From contig NZ_WPCV01000004.1 in the NCBI RefSeq assembly GCF_018035235.1, positions 124,001-188,000 of the forward strand: a stretch of 64,000 nucleotides of DNA, given 5' to 3'. This document shows positions 41,337 through 51,626 of the stretch, one piece after another; position 1 is the stretch's first letter, and each line of letters begins with the position of its first letter. This DNA comes from Citrobacter sp. On2M. Its GTDB lineage: Bacteria; Pseudomonadota; Gammaproteobacteria; Enterobacterales; Enterobacteriaceae. The position numbers were made by a program, and so were the translations under genes. Below the pieces are notes generated by a model. It was not told the DNA's origin, did no database searches, and saw only the letters and a program-made list of their open reading frames with translations.

Positions 41337-42656
41337 TTAACTATGTTTATTTTTCAGTTCAAAACGCGGTGAGACCAGGCCATACAGCGTCCAGCCGAGG
41401 AAAGTCACGATAGAACCATACAGCATTGCTTCTTCGCCAGAGGAGTAGAGTGCATAGAAGCTGTATAATGCGCCAATAAACGCGACAAAGTTTGCTGGTT
41501 TCGCTTTTGACGATGGGACATTCGCCATCTTCTGAATAATAACCAGTGCGGCCATCGACAAGATATACGGGATGATATTCGTCACGACAGCCAGGTTGAC
41601 CAGCACGTTGAACTGGCTGTTCAGCGACGGGCTGATGGTCATCAGCGATAAGCCACTCTGGATTATTACGATGGTCAGCATTCCCTGAACTGGCGCATCC
41701 ACTTTAGTTACACGGGAGAAGATTTTCGGGAAGTAACCTTCATCAGCCGACGATTTAAAGACCTGAGCGATAGTAAACTGCCAGCCCAGCAGTGAACCAC
41801 AGCAGGACATTACCATCAACGCCATGATCACTTTACCGACTTCCGGGGTGAACATCTGCGCAAAGGCCAAACCGAAAGGCGCAGTGGAGTTAGCCAGATC
41901 CATATTTGGCACAATCCCGGCGATCACATTGGTCGAAATGATGTAAATCACTGCCGCGCCCAACGTACCGCCCAGTACAGCGATGGGTACGTTGCGCTCC
42001 GGATTTTCAACCACTTCGGCGTTAGCGCAGGCCGATTCCAGACCGAGAAAAGCCCACAGGGTCATCGCAATCGAAGAACCGACTGCCGTGAAGAACGGGA
42101 CGTGGTGTGGGTTCCAGGAGTTAGCGTACAGCGTCGGACTGAACCAGAACCAGCCGATGATGCACAAACCGACAACCGGAATAATAACGCCCCAGACGGT
42201 GATACTGCTGAGCTGCCCAGTAATACGTGCCCCGCCAAAGTTAGCGACGGTGCAGATCCACAGCACGCCGATAGTGGCCAGGCCAATCTGCACGGGTGTC
42301 AATGTGGCACCAAACAGTTCGGTACCGTAGCCCACGGCGGAGATAGCGATAGCCACGTTGGCAATTAACAGCGAAACGCCATAGGTGTAGTTCGCCATAA
42401 AGTTACCGGATTTGCCAAAGGCATATTCAGCATAACCGCCCATACCACCGGATTTACGACTGAACATACCGCATTTTGCGAAGGCCCACGCCAGTGCCAT
42501 TGAACCGACAGCGGTCACCAGCCACGAGATGATCGAAATGGTGCCGACTTCTGCAAGTTTGGTAGGCAACATGATGATCCCTGAGCCCATCATATTGACC
42601 ATGGTCAGGATGGTGAGCTGGACGACACCCATTTTGTTGGATTTGGCTTTGCTCAT
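41337..42656 (-). CDS. potE: Putrescine-ornithine antiporter PotE
   Basis: PotE exchanges external ornithine for internal putrescine; with SpeF it gives acid resistance and polyamine supply. The 439-residue protein belongs to the amino acid-polyamine-organocation family with twelve predicted helices and the early motif MVNMMGSGIIMLPTKLAEVG that carries the helix-1 substrate turn. It overlaps speF by 4 bp, so the two are translationally coupled. Confidence 0.97.
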   Translation of the reverse strand: MSKAKSNKMGVVQLTILTMVNMMGSGIIMLPTKLAEVGTISIISWLVTAVGSMALAWAFAKCGMFSRKSGGMGGYAEYAFGKSGNFMANYTYGVSLLIANVAIAISAVGYGTELFGATLTPVQIGLATIGVLWICTVANFGGARITGQLSSITVWGVIIPVVGLCIIGWFWFSPTLYANSWNPHHVPFFTAVGSSIAMTLWAFLGLESACANAEVVENPERNVPIAVLGGTLGAAVIYIISTNVIAGIVPNMDLANSTAPFGLAFAQMFTPEVGKVIMALMVMSCCGSLLGWQFTIAQVFKSSADEGYFPKIFSRVTKVDAPVQGMLTIVIIQSGLSLMTISPSLNSQFNVLVNLAVVTNIIPYILSMAALVIIQKMANVPSSKAKPANFVAFIGALYSFYALYSSGEEAMLYGSIVTFLGWTLYGLVSPRFELKNKHS

Positions 42657-44851
42657 AACATTTCCCCTTTCAACAGATCGTCTTGCGCGTCTTTTGGCTT
42701 AATGACATAGCACCACACCTGTTTACGCCCGTCGTGTTCTTCGATGTAGACACCCTGAAGTTCAGGCGCAAAACCCGGCAGCAGATTGATTCCCTCTTCC
42801 AGCGCGCTAAAGTAACGCAATACTGAACCACCCCAGATTTCACCCGGAACCACACACAGCACGCCAGGAGGATAAGGCAACGCACCTTCCGCGGCGATTC
42901 GGCCTTCCGCGTCCGGTAGTCGCACCAACTCAACTTCACCGCGCAGATAGGCGTAGTTGGCCTCCTGGGGATTCATGCTGACGCGCGGGAAATGATCCTT
43001 ACGGAACATCTCTTTCTGAAGCTGTTTCACGTTGTGACGGGCGTACAAATCGTGCATTTCCTGGCACAGCTGACGCAGGGTATAACCGGCATAACGGGCT
43101 TCATGTTGTTTGTAGAGAGAGGGCAGAACCTCAGCCAGCGGGGCATCGGCTTCCAGCAGTTTTTCGAAACGCACCAGCAGGGCGACAAGTTGCTGCATCT
43201 TCGCCATATCTTCTGCCGGGGTCATCAGGAACAGGATGGAGTTAAGGTCGCATTTTTCGGGAACTACGCCATTTTCCCGCAGGAAGTTAGCCAGAATGGT
43301 GGCCGGAACGCCGAACGTGTCATATTCGCCGTTACGCGTTTTGATCCCCGGTGTGGTGAGCAGCAGTTTGCATGGATCCACAAAGTACTGGTGTTCGGCG
43401 TAGCCTTCAAAGGCATGCCAGTGTTCACCAGGAACAAAATGGAAGAAACGTAGATCGCTGGCAATTTCAGCGGTGGAATAAGCCTGCCACGGTTTACCTT
43501 CCACCATCTCAGGCACAAATGGCCGGATATGGTGGCAGTTTTCCAGGATCAATTTACGCGTATCAATTCCGTTGACGACGCAGTCCATCCACATGTTGCG
43601 CCCGCTGACGCCTTCATGCATTTTGGCGTTGATGTCGAGCGCGGCAAAGAGCGGATAGAACGGGCTGGTGGAGGCGTGCATCATGAACGCGTTATTCATT
43701 CGTTTATGGGGCACGTAGCGAGACTGGCCTTTAATATGGCTGTCTTTTTTGTGGATCTGCGATGTCTGGGAGAAACCCGCCTGCTGTTTGTGTACCGACT
43801 GGGTGACCAGAATACCAGGATCGTTTTCATTCAGATCCAGCAACAATGGAGAACAATCGGCCATCATCGGAATGAACTGCTCATAGCCCACCCACGCGGA
43901 GTCAAACAGGATGTAGTCGCACAGGTGACCGATGTTATCCACTACCTGACGCGCGTTATAGATAGTGCCATCGTAGGTACCTAACTGAATCACGGCCAGT
44001 CGGAATGGACGGACATCATTTTTACGTTTTGGCGCGACTTCACCGATCCTTTCTCGCAGATAGCTTTCTTCAAAGCAGTGAGCGTCAATCCCGCCGATAA
44101 AGCCGTACGGGTTGCGTGCAGTCTCCAGATAGACCGGCGTGGCCCCAGCCTGTAATAACGCGCCGTGGTGGTTTGACTTGTGGTTGTTGCGGTCAAACAA
44201 CACCAGATCGCCTGGGGTGAGCAGCGCGTTAAGCACCACTTTGTTTGATGATGAGGTTCCGTTCAGGACAAAGTAGGTCTTATCCGCGTTGAACACTTTG
44301 GCCGCATGCTGTTGGGCGATGCAAGGCGCACCTTCGTGGATCAACAAATCACCCATTGCCACATCGGCATTACACAAATCAGAGCGGAAAAGCGTTTCGC
44401 CGAAGTACTCCACAAACTGATTACCCGCAGGATGGCGACGGAAAAATTCGCCCCCCTGATGACCAGGACAATCAAATGCGCTGTTACCCTGATTGACGTA
44501 ATCGACCAATGCGCGGAAGAATGGGGGACGTAGCTGCGTTTCGTAGTGGCTGGCGGCGGTTTCTAACTGACGACCATAAAATGCTGAGCGGGCTTCATTG
44601 CATTCGAATACGCCGGAGATCCGTGGCAGATACTCTGCTGGAACACGCTCTTCATTTTCGGTGGCGATAAAAACGGGAATGCCGTAGCCGGTGGCGTCAA
44701 TTTCTTCGAGTTTTCCTCGTTCAATATCATTGATGGATAACACGATGGCAGCAACATCAATGAAATTACTTTCATCGATATTTACGCAGGAACGCTGCGT
44801 AGAAAAACAATCAGGACAGGAACGGCTTACGGCAATTTTTAATTCAGACAT
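42653..44851 (-). CDS. speF: Inducible ornithine decarboxylase SpeF
   Basis: SpeF is the PLP-dependent ornithine decarboxylase induced by acid and ornithine, making putrescine. The chosen ATG at 44851 (MSELKIAVSRSCPDC) gives 732 residues as in E. coli; an ATG two codons upstream is also possible. The PLP lysine is K355 in SVHKQQAGFSQTSQ. The N-terminal wing domain has regulatory cysteines (SRSCPDCFSTQRSC). Expression depends on the SpeFL arrest peptide 380 bp upstream. The operon continues to potE. Confidence 0.98.
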   Translation of the reverse strand: MSELKIAVSRSCPDCFSTQRSCVNIDESNFIDVAAIVLSINDIERGKLEEIDATGYGIPVFIATENEERVPAEYLPRISGVFECNEARSAFYGRQLETAASHYETQLRPPFFRALVDYVNQGNSAFDCPGHQGGEFFRRHPAGNQFVEYFGETLFRSDLCNADVAMGDLLIHEGAPCIAQQHAAKVFNADKTYFVLNGTSSSNKVVLNALLTPGDLVLFDRNNHKSNHHGALLQAGATPVYLETARNPYGFIGGIDAHCFEESYLRERIGEVAPKRKNDVRPFRLAVIQLGTYDGTIYNARQVVDNIGHLCDYILFDSAWVGYEQFIPMMADCSPLLLDLNENDPGILVTQSVHKQQAGFSQTSQIHKKDSHIKGQSRYVPHKRMNNAFMMHASTSPFYPLFAALDINAKMHEGVSGRNMWMDCVVNGIDTRKLILENCHHIRPFVPEMVEGKPWQAYSTAEIASDLRFFHFVPGEHWHAFEGYAEHQYFVDPCKLLLTTPGIKTRNGEYDTFGVPATILANFLRENGVVPEKCDLNSILFLMTPAEDMAKMQQLVALLVRFEKLLEADAPLAEVLPSLYKQHEARYAGYTLRQLCQEMHDLYARHNVKQLQKEMFRKDHFPRVSMNPQEANYAYLRGEVELVRLPDAEGRIAAEGALPYPPGVLCVVPGEIWGGSVLRYFSALEEGINLLPGFAPELQGVYIEEHDGRKQVWCYVIKPKDAQDDLLKGEML

Positions 44852-45231
44852 TTTCATCTCTTTATTTTAGGTAATAGCAGGTCCTCAATTTCTCAAATGA
44901 GAAATTGATAACTCCGGAAAAAAAAGCAAAGTAATACCGCTGATAAATAAATCAGTAAATTGCTTTTTTGAAGATGCAATAAACCCTAACCGGTCCGGTC
45001 ACAGGTAATACAGGGTTATGCAGGGAGAGCACTGTGGATACAGGCATTATACCCGTCGTCTTTCAAGCTGCATCTGTGTTGGCTTTACTCGCTTATCCCA
45101 GTCACGTACTGATGTACGCTCCCGGGCTTCGCTGCATCGCCGTCTTGATGCAACTCGAAATCTATTGGGTATATATCTGCGATACAGAGAGTCAGGATGA
45201 CCTGTATACTGGAGTGCCCTTAGTCGGAAGA
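44852..45231 (-). promoter_or_regulatory. speFL-speF leader with ERIC insertion
   Basis: This transcribed leader of about 380 nt lies between the arrest peptide gene and speF. In E. coli, ornithine-bound SpeFL stalls the ribosome and blocks Rho termination in this leader. Here an ERIC element (45048-45175) occupies a third of the leader, while the last 190 nt before speF remain AT-rich. Confidence 0.7.
45048..45175. repeat. ERIC element in the speF leader
   Basis: A 128-bp copy of the ERIC family. The reverse strand shows GAGCGTACATCAGTACGTGA then CTGGGATAAGCGAG, with outer arms TTCGAGTTGCAT and ATGCAGCTTGAA and terminal TATACCC inverted repeats. It is roughly 75% like the copy at 21434-21563 by eye and should fold into a long RNA hairpin. 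Confidence 0.9.
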
Positions 45232-45336
45232 CTAACGGGCATTAAAGAAATGAAAGTCGAAACTATTGCGGTGGGCAAACATCATAATATGCGTTGTTCG
45301 CCTTATATGTGGCATTGTACGGCTATTATTTTCCAT
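45232..45336 (-). CDS. speFL: SpeFL ornithine-sensing leader peptide
   Basis: A 34-codon frame starts at ATG 45336 with AAAGG about nine bases upstream and encodes MENNSRTMPHIRRTTHIM then MFAHRNSFDFHFFNAR. It matches the E. coli SpeFL arrest peptide (also called ORF34) over nearly its full length. In E. coli this peptide binds ornithine in the ribosome exit tunnel, stalls at its 3' end and turns on speF-potE. The C-terminal HRNSFDFHFFNAR arrest segment is intact. Residue 19 is Met here, where I recall Lys in E. coli. Confidence 0.9.
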   Translation of the reverse strand: MENNSRTMPHIRRTTHIMMFAHRNSFDFHFFNAR

Positions 45337-45613
45337 TTTGGTTACCTTTACTGGATAAGTGGAAGGTGTGGGTATTTTATCCAGGAAATGGCTATGAACT
45401 GTGAAGAAGATCAATAAAAAATGATCGTTTCCAAAATATTTAGTCGCCGATTATGCATATCGTGAGATAAGATACTGTTTTGTTGTTTATATGTTATTTA
45501 TTTGTATTTTATTATTTTGAGTATAACCTTATCGGCTGCGTAATAAATATTATGCAGCCTTAAGGATAATAGATAATATATTTGTTATTTAATCAAAATA
45601 AATGAATAAAAAT
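45337..45613 (-). promoter_or_regulatory. speFL promoter region, AT-rich
   Basis: This AT-rich 277-bp gap between kdpE and speFL contains no gene. It must hold the acid- and anaerobiosis-inducible speF promoter. An inverted repeat (GGCTGCGTAATA / TATTATGCAGCC, 45533-45558) lies 60 bp after the kdpE stop and could end or protect the kdp message, but no U-tract follows it. Confidence 0.5.
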
Positions 45614-46291
45614 TCAAGGCATAAACCGATAACCAATTCCGGTCTCGGTCAGAAAATGACGCGGGCGGGCCGGGTCCAGTTCCAGCTTCTGGCGCAAGTG
45701 TCCCATATAAATGCGCAGATAGTGACTGTGTTCGACGGCGTTTGGTCCCCAAACCTGATTCAATAACTGACGTTGCGTCAGTACCTTCCCGGCATTATTC
45801 AGCAGTACCGCCAACAGGCGAAACTCAATCGGCGTCAAGTGAATTTCTTCATCACCTCGGTGTACGAGGCGAGCAGCGATATCCACTTTAACATTAGAAA
45901 AATGTACGACCGGTTCGGGAGACGTCCCACTGGCGTGGCGACGCAATGCCACGCGCAATCGCGCCTGTAGCTCGCCAATACCAAAAGGTTTGCTGAGATA
46001 GTCATCGGCTCCGGCATCCAGCGCGGCGATTTTATCGCTTTCCTCACTGCGGGCTGAAAGCACAATCACTGGAATCGCGCTCCATTGACGCAGGTCGCGA
46101 ATAAAATCAATGCCGTCGCCATCCGGCAGGCCAAGATCGAGAATGATGAGATCGGGTTTTCGCGTGGCGGCTTCCAGCAGACCGCGTTGCAGCGTTTCCG
46201 CTTCAAATACACGTAGGCCATCGGCCTCCAGCGCGGTGCGCAGAAAGCGGCGAATGGCCTGTTCATCTTCAACAATCAGTACGTTCGTCAC
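45614..46291 (-). CDS. kdpE: Response regulator KdpE
   Basis: KdpE is the OmpR-type response regulator that activates kdpFABC when phosphorylated by KdpD. The 225-residue product has the receiver domain with acidic pocket (VEDEQA) and phospho-acceptor D52 in LIILDLGLPDGDG, a conserved LSARSEESDKI, and a C-terminal winged-helix domain (MGHLRQKLELDPARPRHFLTE). Its start overlaps the kdpD stop by 4 bp. Confidence 0.98.
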   Translation of the reverse strand: MTNVLIVEDEQAIRRFLRTALEADGLRVFEAETLQRGLLEAATRKPDLIILDLGLPDGDGIDFIRDLRQWSAIPVIVLSARSEESDKIAALDAGADDYLSKPFGIGELQARLRVALRRHASGTSPEPVVHFSNVKVDIAARLVHRGDEEIHLTPIEFRLLAVLLNNAGKVLTQRQLLNQVWGPNAVEHSHYLRIYMGHLRQKLELDPARPRHFLTETGIGYRFMP

Positions 46292-48972
46292 ATATCCTCA
46301 TGAAAATCTTCAAGTTGAGGGGGGATTTCCTGGGGCAGTGTAACACGAAAACATGCTCCTCCCTGCGCGCGATTGTGGACAGAAATAGTCCCGCCATGCA
46401 CGTCCACAATGGCCTGACAAATTGCCAGCCCCAGCCCGACGCCTGGCACCGATGACTCTTTATTCCCTCGGGAGAACTTGTCAAAAACGCGCTGTTCCAT
46501 ACCCGACGGAACACCCGGCCCATTATCCCAGACGTCTAATTGCAGGTGTTCTCCATTGACGCTGGCATCAATACCGATCTGCGCCTGTGGACCCGCGTAT
46601 TTGACGGCGTTTTCCAGCAGGTTAATCAGCACCCGTTCAAAGAGTGGGCCATCGACGTGAATCAATGTCAACGGTTCTGGTAACGACAGATTTATTGGGG
46701 CAGAGAGACCTGGCTCCAGCATCTGCAGGGCGCTACCCACCACCTCTTCCAGCGTTAACCACTCCTTCTTAAGATTAAAGCCGCCAGACTGAATTCGCGC
46801 CATATCCAGCAGGTTATTCACCAGTCGGGTCGTGTTCAGAACGTGCTGGCGAATCTCGCTGGCCTGGCGTGCGTGCGGCGATCCCTCGCTTGCCAGATCC
46901 AGCGTTAAGATTTCTGCCTGGCCGAACAACACCGTCAATGGCGTGCGCAAATCGTGGGACAGGGCTGCGAGCAGGGCGTTGCGAATACTTTCGCGCTCGC
47001 TGGCAAAGCGAGCCTGCTCTTCGCTGGCAGTCAGCGTCAGGCGCTCCAGCGCACTGGCGACCAGCAACGTGAAGGTTTCCAGCAGGCGTTGCTGTTCAGG
47101 GATCATCAGTTGGCGTAAATTTCCCGGTTCCACGATCAGCAATCCATGCGTTTTGTCGGCGCTTTTTAACGGTAAAATTTGATACGGCACGCCGGGTAAC
47201 GTATCAGTGCCTGCGCCGGCGGGTTGCCCTTTATCAAAGCTCCATTGGGCAATGGCGTCATCCCACGGTGTCATGCCCTGTTGATGAGTGAGAGGGGCCA
47301 GCTTACCGTTTTCGCCGGGCAGTAAAACCTGGCTACGGGCCTGAAACGTTGAAGCGATAAACTGTTCGCTGGTGGCGGCGATATCCGTCTGACTGCGTCC
47401 GACGGCCAACGCTTTGGACATCTCATACAAATGACGCGTACGCTGTTCACGATAACGCGCTACCCGTGCCTGATACCGCACCCCGGCGGTCAGATTACCG
47501 ATAACCAGCCCTACCGTGAGCATTACGGCAAAGGTAAGCAGGTACTGGACGTCGGAAACGGCCAGCGTTCCGCGCGGAGCAATAAAGAAGAGATCGAAGC
47601 TGGCGACGTTAATAAAAGTGGCCAGAACGGACGGCCAGCGTCCGTAAAAGAGTGCGATAACCACCACGCCCAATAAATAGATCATCACCAGGTTGGCGGC
47701 GTCAAACGCCATCAGCCACTGCATGGCGATTAGCGTAATGATGGCGCACAGCGCAACAGCGACCACGCACCCCTGAATTTGTACCCGCCATTTATCCTTA
47801 AAGGTACGGCTGTCTGCGGTTTGCAGCACAGGACGTGAAGGGGGCTCATCGAGGGCGACAATCATCAGGTCGAGATCGGGTGCGCGGTGGGCCAGTTTGT
47901 CGGCAAAGGAGTCGCTGCGCCACCAGCGTCGCGTCGTTGGACGCCCGAGCACAATTTTTCCCAGATTATGCTCGCGGGCATAGCGGATTACCGCTTTGTC
48001 TTCGGCGGGATCGGAAAGGGTGGCGGTTTCTGCGCCTAACTCCTGGGCCAGTCGCAGAGCGCTTAAAATCGCGCGGCGCTGTTTTTCAGGCAGTCGGTGC
48101 AGCGCTGGCGTTTCGACATACACCGCATGCCAGACGCTACCCAGACGCGCTGCCAGACGTGCGGCGGCACGTACCAGTTTTTCGCTGCCGGTGTTGTGCC
48201 CAATGCACAGTAAAATAGCGTCGCGGGTATGCCAGACTTTTTCTTCACCCGGACGTCCCCGCCAGGCGCGCATCTGATCGTCCACCCGATCGGCCGTACG
48301 GCGCAGGGCCAGTTCACGTAGTGCAATCAGATTACCTTTGCGAAAGAAATGCTCGATGGCTCTTTCCGCCTGGCCGGCGATGTAGACCTTGCCTTCGTTC
48401 AGACGCTGGCGTAAATCGTCGGGGGGAAGATCGACCAACACCACATCGTCGGCGGCATCGAAAAAAGGATCGGGGACGGTTTCGCGAACCTGAATGCCGG
48501 TAACGCCGCTGACCACATCATTGAGACTTTCCAGATGTTGCACGTTGACGGTAGTAAAAACGTCAATGCCAGCTTCCAGCAGCTCTTCAATGTCCTGCCA
48601 GCGCTTAGGATGCCGTGAGCCTGGCGCATTACTGTGCGCCAGTTCATCCATCAAAATGAGCGCCGGACGGCGGGCCAGCGCAGCGTCGAGATCGAACTCA
48701 CTGATATGACGACCATGACGTGACTGCCGCTTGAGCGGCAGGATGCTGAGACCGTCCAGCAGCGCGGCGGTCTCTTTGCGCCCGTGGGTTTCCACCACGC
48801 CAATCAGCACATCTAACCCTTGCGCCCGCAGTCGCTGGGCCTCCGCCAGCATGGCCCAGGTTTTGCCGACGCCCGCGCAGGCACCGAAGAAAATTTTCAG
48901 TTTTCCCCGGTGCGGAGCGGTGGTCTGCTCCAGCAGGCGATCGGGGTCGGGGCGTAACGGTTCGTTATGCAT
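46288..48972 (-). CDS. kdpD: Potassium-sensing histidine kinase KdpD
   Basis: KdpD senses low potassium and turgor and controls KdpE. The 894-residue protein has an N-terminal KdpD domain with Walker A GACAGVGKTWAM (about residues 31-42), a universal-stress (Usp) domain (about residues 250-375) and four membrane helices (about 400-500). A GAF-like region follows, then the kinase core with phospho-acceptor His673 in SHDLRTPL, N-box LLENAVKYAG and G-box DNGPGVP. It begins 10 bp after kdpC and overlaps kdpE. Confidence 0.98.
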   Translation of the reverse strand: MHNEPLRPDPDRLLEQTTAPHRGKLKIFFGACAGVGKTWAMLAEAQRLRAQGLDVLIGVVETHGRKETAALLDGLSILPLKRQSRHGRHISEFDLDAALARRPALILMDELAHSNAPGSRHPKRWQDIEELLEAGIDVFTTVNVQHLESLNDVVSGVTGIQVRETVPDPFFDAADDVVLVDLPPDDLRQRLNEGKVYIAGQAERAIEHFFRKGNLIALRELALRRTADRVDDQMRAWRGRPGEEKVWHTRDAILLCIGHNTGSEKLVRAAARLAARLGSVWHAVYVETPALHRLPEKQRRAILSALRLAQELGAETATLSDPAEDKAVIRYAREHNLGKIVLGRPTTRRWWRSDSFADKLAHRAPDLDLMIVALDEPPSRPVLQTADSRTFKDKWRVQIQGCVVAVALCAIITLIAMQWLMAFDAANLVMIYLLGVVVIALFYGRWPSVLATFINVASFDLFFIAPRGTLAVSDVQYLLTFAVMLTVGLVIGNLTAGVRYQARVARYREQRTRHLYEMSKALAVGRSQTDIAATSEQFIASTFQARSQVLLPGENGKLAPLTHQQGMTPWDDAIAQWSFDKGQPAGAGTDTLPGVPYQILPLKSADKTHGLLIVEPGNLRQLMIPEQQRLLETFTLLVASALERLTLTASEEQARFASERESIRNALLAALSHDLRTPLTVLFGQAEILTLDLASEGSPHARQASEIRQHVLNTTRLVNNLLDMARIQSGGFNLKKEWLTLEEVVGSALQMLEPGLSAPINLSLPEPLTLIHVDGPLFERVLINLLENAVKYAGPQAQIGIDASVNGEHLQLDVWDNGPGVPSGMEQRVFDKFSRGNKESSVPGVGLGLAICQAIVDVHGGTISVHNRAQGGACFRVTLPQEIPPQLEDFHEDM

Positions 48973-48982
48973 GTCCTTTTTC

Positions 48983-49561
48983 TCAGTGCTTATCCAGCGC
49001 TAAATTAAGTTCCACCAGGTTCACCACCGGCTGGCCGATAAAACTGACCAACGGCTTTTGCGTATATTGTGCAACCAACCGCGTAACCTCTTCAACGCTG
49101 AGGTTGCGAGCCTGCGCCACGCGGGGAATTTGCCAGGCTACTGCGGCTGGCGTCAGGTTGTTATCCAGTCCGCTGGAAGAAGCTGTTACCAGTTCAACCG
49201 GAACCGCAGGATTTGCCTGCGGGTTGGCGGCACGCAGCGCGGCAATCCGGCTTTGTAGCTGTTTATCCAGTTCCGGGTTGCTGGCTGCCAGATTACTGCC
49301 GCCTGAAGCCATTGGATTATAGGGCATTTCCGCTGTCGCTGAGGGGCGTCCCTGAAAATAACCGGCAGCGGTAAACTGTTGCCCAATAAGCTCAGAGCCG
49401 CGAACAGTCTGACCTTCGCGCAGAAGCGAACCGTTAGCCTGGTGGGGAAACCACCATTGCCCCAACGCAGTGGTCAGCAGCGGATAAGCACCACCGGTGA
49501 TAAGCATCAGGAAAATCAATGTTGATAATGCAGGACGTAATCCACTCATCTGAAACCTCAC
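48983..49561 (-). CDS. kdpC: K+-transporting ATPase subunit KdpC
   Basis: KdpC is the single-pass membrane subunit that stabilises the KdpFABC complex and aids potassium entry. The 192-residue product has one N-terminal membrane helix (about residues 10-30) and a periplasmic domain with the conserved [18 protein letters not shown] and [11 protein letters not shown] motifs. It overlaps kdpB by 4 bp and precedes kdpD by 10 bp. Confidence 0.98.
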   Translation of the reverse strand: MRFQMSGLRPALSTLIFLMLITGGAYPLLTTALGQWWFPHQANGSLLREGQTVRGSELIGQQFTAAGYFQGRPSATAEMPYNPMASGGSNLAASNPELDKQLQSRIAALRAANPQANPAVPVELVTASSSGLDNNLTPAAVAWQIPRVAQARNLSVEEVTRLVAQYTQKPLVSFIGQPVVNLVELNLALDKH

Positions 49562-51606
49562 ACCAGACCCAGCAGGGTCAGCAGTAAATCAATCGCTTTG
49601 ATACCGATAAACGGCACAACCAAACCACCCAGACCATAGATCCACAAATTGCGGCGCAACATCGCGGATGCGGACAACGGTTTGTAGCTCACGCCTTTCA
49701 GTGCCAGTGGGATTAGAAAGACGATGACCAGCGCGTTAAAGATGACCGCGCTGAGGATCGCCGAGTCCGGCGAATGCAGCCCCATCACGTTCAGCGCGTT
49801 GAGCTGCGGGTAGGTGGCGGCGAATGCGGCCGGGATGATGGCAAAATACTTCGCTACGTCGTTGGCGATACTGAAGGTGGTCAGCGAACCGCGCGTCATC
49901 AGCATCTGTTTACCAATGTGCACCACTTCAATCAGTTTGGTGGGATTGGAGTCGAGGTCCACCATGTTGCCCGCTTCTTTCGCTGCCTGGGTTCCGGAGT
50001 TCATGGCAACGGCAACATCGGCCTGCGCAAGGGCTGGAGCATCGTTGGTTCCGTCGCCGGTCATCGCCACCAGACGACCTTCCGCCTGATACTGACGAAT
50101 TAGCGCCAGCTTGGCTTCCGGTGTGGCTTCCGCTAAGAAGTCATCCACACCGGCTTCTGCGGCGATTGCTGCGGCGGTCAGGCGGTTGTCACCGGTGATC
50201 ATCACCGTTTTGATCCCCATTTTACGCAGTTGGGCAAAACGTTCTTTAATTCCGCCTTTTACGATATCTTTCAGGGCAATCACACCCAGTACGTGAGAGC
50301 CTTCGGCCACCACCAGCGGCGTTGCGCCAAGACGAGCGACGTTTTCGACCTTCTGCTCCACATCGGCAGGAAAGTGGCCGCCGTTGGCTTCAACGTGACG
50401 ACGAATGGCATCAACCGAGCCTTTGCGGATCATACGGTTGTCAATGTTGATGCCGCTCATCCGGCTTTGGGCGGTAAACGGCACAAAGGTGGCGTGCAGC
50501 GATTGCACGTCGCGAATACGCAGATTAAAGCGCTGTTTAGCCAGGACAACAATGCTGCGGCCTTCCGGTGTTTCATCGGCCAGGGATGAAAGCTGCGCGG
50601 CATCGGCCAGCGTTTTGACGTCCACACCCTGAGCGGGCAGAAAATCTGAAGCCTGACGATTACCCAGCGTAATAGTGCCGGTTTTATCCAGCAGTAGTAC
50701 GTCCACATCACCTGCCGCCTCTACGGCACGTCCGCTGGTGGCGATGACGTTCGCGCCCAGCATACGGCTCATCCCGGCGACGCCAATCGCGGAGAGCAGC
50801 CCGCCTATCGTCGTAGGGATTAAACACACCAGTAGCGCAACCAACACCGTGACGCTGACTGCGCTTCCTCCCCAGGCGGAAAACGGCCATAGCGTGGCGG
50901 TCGCCAACAAAAAGATAATGGTCAGGGCAATCAGCAGGATTGTCAGGGCGATTTCATTGGGCGTTTTACGCCGCTGTGCGCCTTCAACCATGGCGATCAT
51001 CCGGTCGAGGAACGTTTCACCGGGGTTTACGCTGCATTCGATAACCAGCCAGTCGGAGAGAATGCGGGTGCCGCCAGTGACGGAGGCGAAATCACCACCG
51101 GATTCACGAATCACAGGTGCGGATTCACCGGTAATGGCACTTTCATCTACCGACGCGCCGCCTTCGATCACCTCGCCGTCACACGGAATAATATCGCCAG
51201 CTTCCACCAGCACGATGTCGCCTTTACGTAAATCATCTGCGGGGACGTGATCCATCGCCGCGCCGTATTTCGGTTCGCGAAGTTTGCGGGCGAAGGCGGT
51301 TTTTTTGACGCCTTTCAGGCTGTTGGCCTGAGCTTTACTGCGTCCTTCCGCCAGCGCTTCAGCAAAATTGGCGAACAGAACGGTAATCCACAGCCACAGA
51401 CTTATCGCGCCGGTAAACCTCGGGCTGCCCGGCATATGGCCTGTTGCCATCGCCACGGTTAACAGGGTCGTTAACAGACTGCCCAACCAGACGATAAACA
51501 TCACCGGATTACGCCACTGGGTATGTGGGCTTAATTTTTTCACGGCGTCCATCAGCGCTTGTGCGACCAGAGAGGGTTCGAACAGCGCCAGTTGCTTGCG
51601 ACTCAT
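49558..51606 (-). CDS. kdpB: K+-transporting P-type ATPase KdpB
   Basis: KdpB is the P-type ATPase that powers potassium uptake. The 682-residue protein has the phosphorylation motif DKTGTIT with Asp307, the actuator motif ITGES, the hinge [17 protein letters not shown] and the [15 protein letters not shown] membrane helix 4 segment. Length and motifs match E. coli. It lies 20 bp after kdpA. Confidence 0.98.
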   Translation of the reverse strand: MSRKQLALFEPSLVAQALMDAVKKLSPHTQWRNPVMFIVWLGSLLTTLLTVAMATGHMPGSPRFTGAISLWLWITVLFANFAEALAEGRSKAQANSLKGVKKTAFARKLREPKYGAAMDHVPADDLRKGDIVLVEAGDIIPCDGEVIEGGASVDESAITGESAPVIRESGGDFASVTGGTRILSDWLVIECSVNPGETFLDRMIAMVEGAQRRKTPNEIALTILLIALTIIFLLATATLWPFSAWGGSAVSVTVLVALLVCLIPTTIGGLLSAIGVAGMSRMLGANVIATSGRAVEAAGDVDVLLLDKTGTITLGNRQASDFLPAQGVDVKTLADAAQLSSLADETPEGRSIVVLAKQRFNLRIRDVQSLHATFVPFTAQSRMSGINIDNRMIRKGSVDAIRRHVEANGGHFPADVEQKVENVARLGATPLVVAEGSHVLGVIALKDIVKGGIKERFAQLRKMGIKTVMITGDNRLTAAAIAAEAGVDDFLAEATPEAKLALIRQYQAEGRLVAMTGDGTNDAPALAQADVAVAMNSGTQAAKEAGNMVDLDSNPTKLIEVVHIGKQMLMTRGSLTTFSIANDVAKYFAIIPAAFAATYPQLNALNVMGLHSPDSAILSAVIFNALVIVFLIPLALKGVSYKPLSASAMLRRNLWIYGLGGLVVPFIGIKAIDLLLTLLGLV

Positions 51607-51626
51607 AGTAATGTGCTCCGCATCAC

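Noticed and set aside
45034-45417. Plus-strand open frame (127 codons) in the speF leader
   Set aside because: It runs through the ERIC element and antisense to speFL; ERIC elements often carry open frames. No ribosome-binding site or homology seen.
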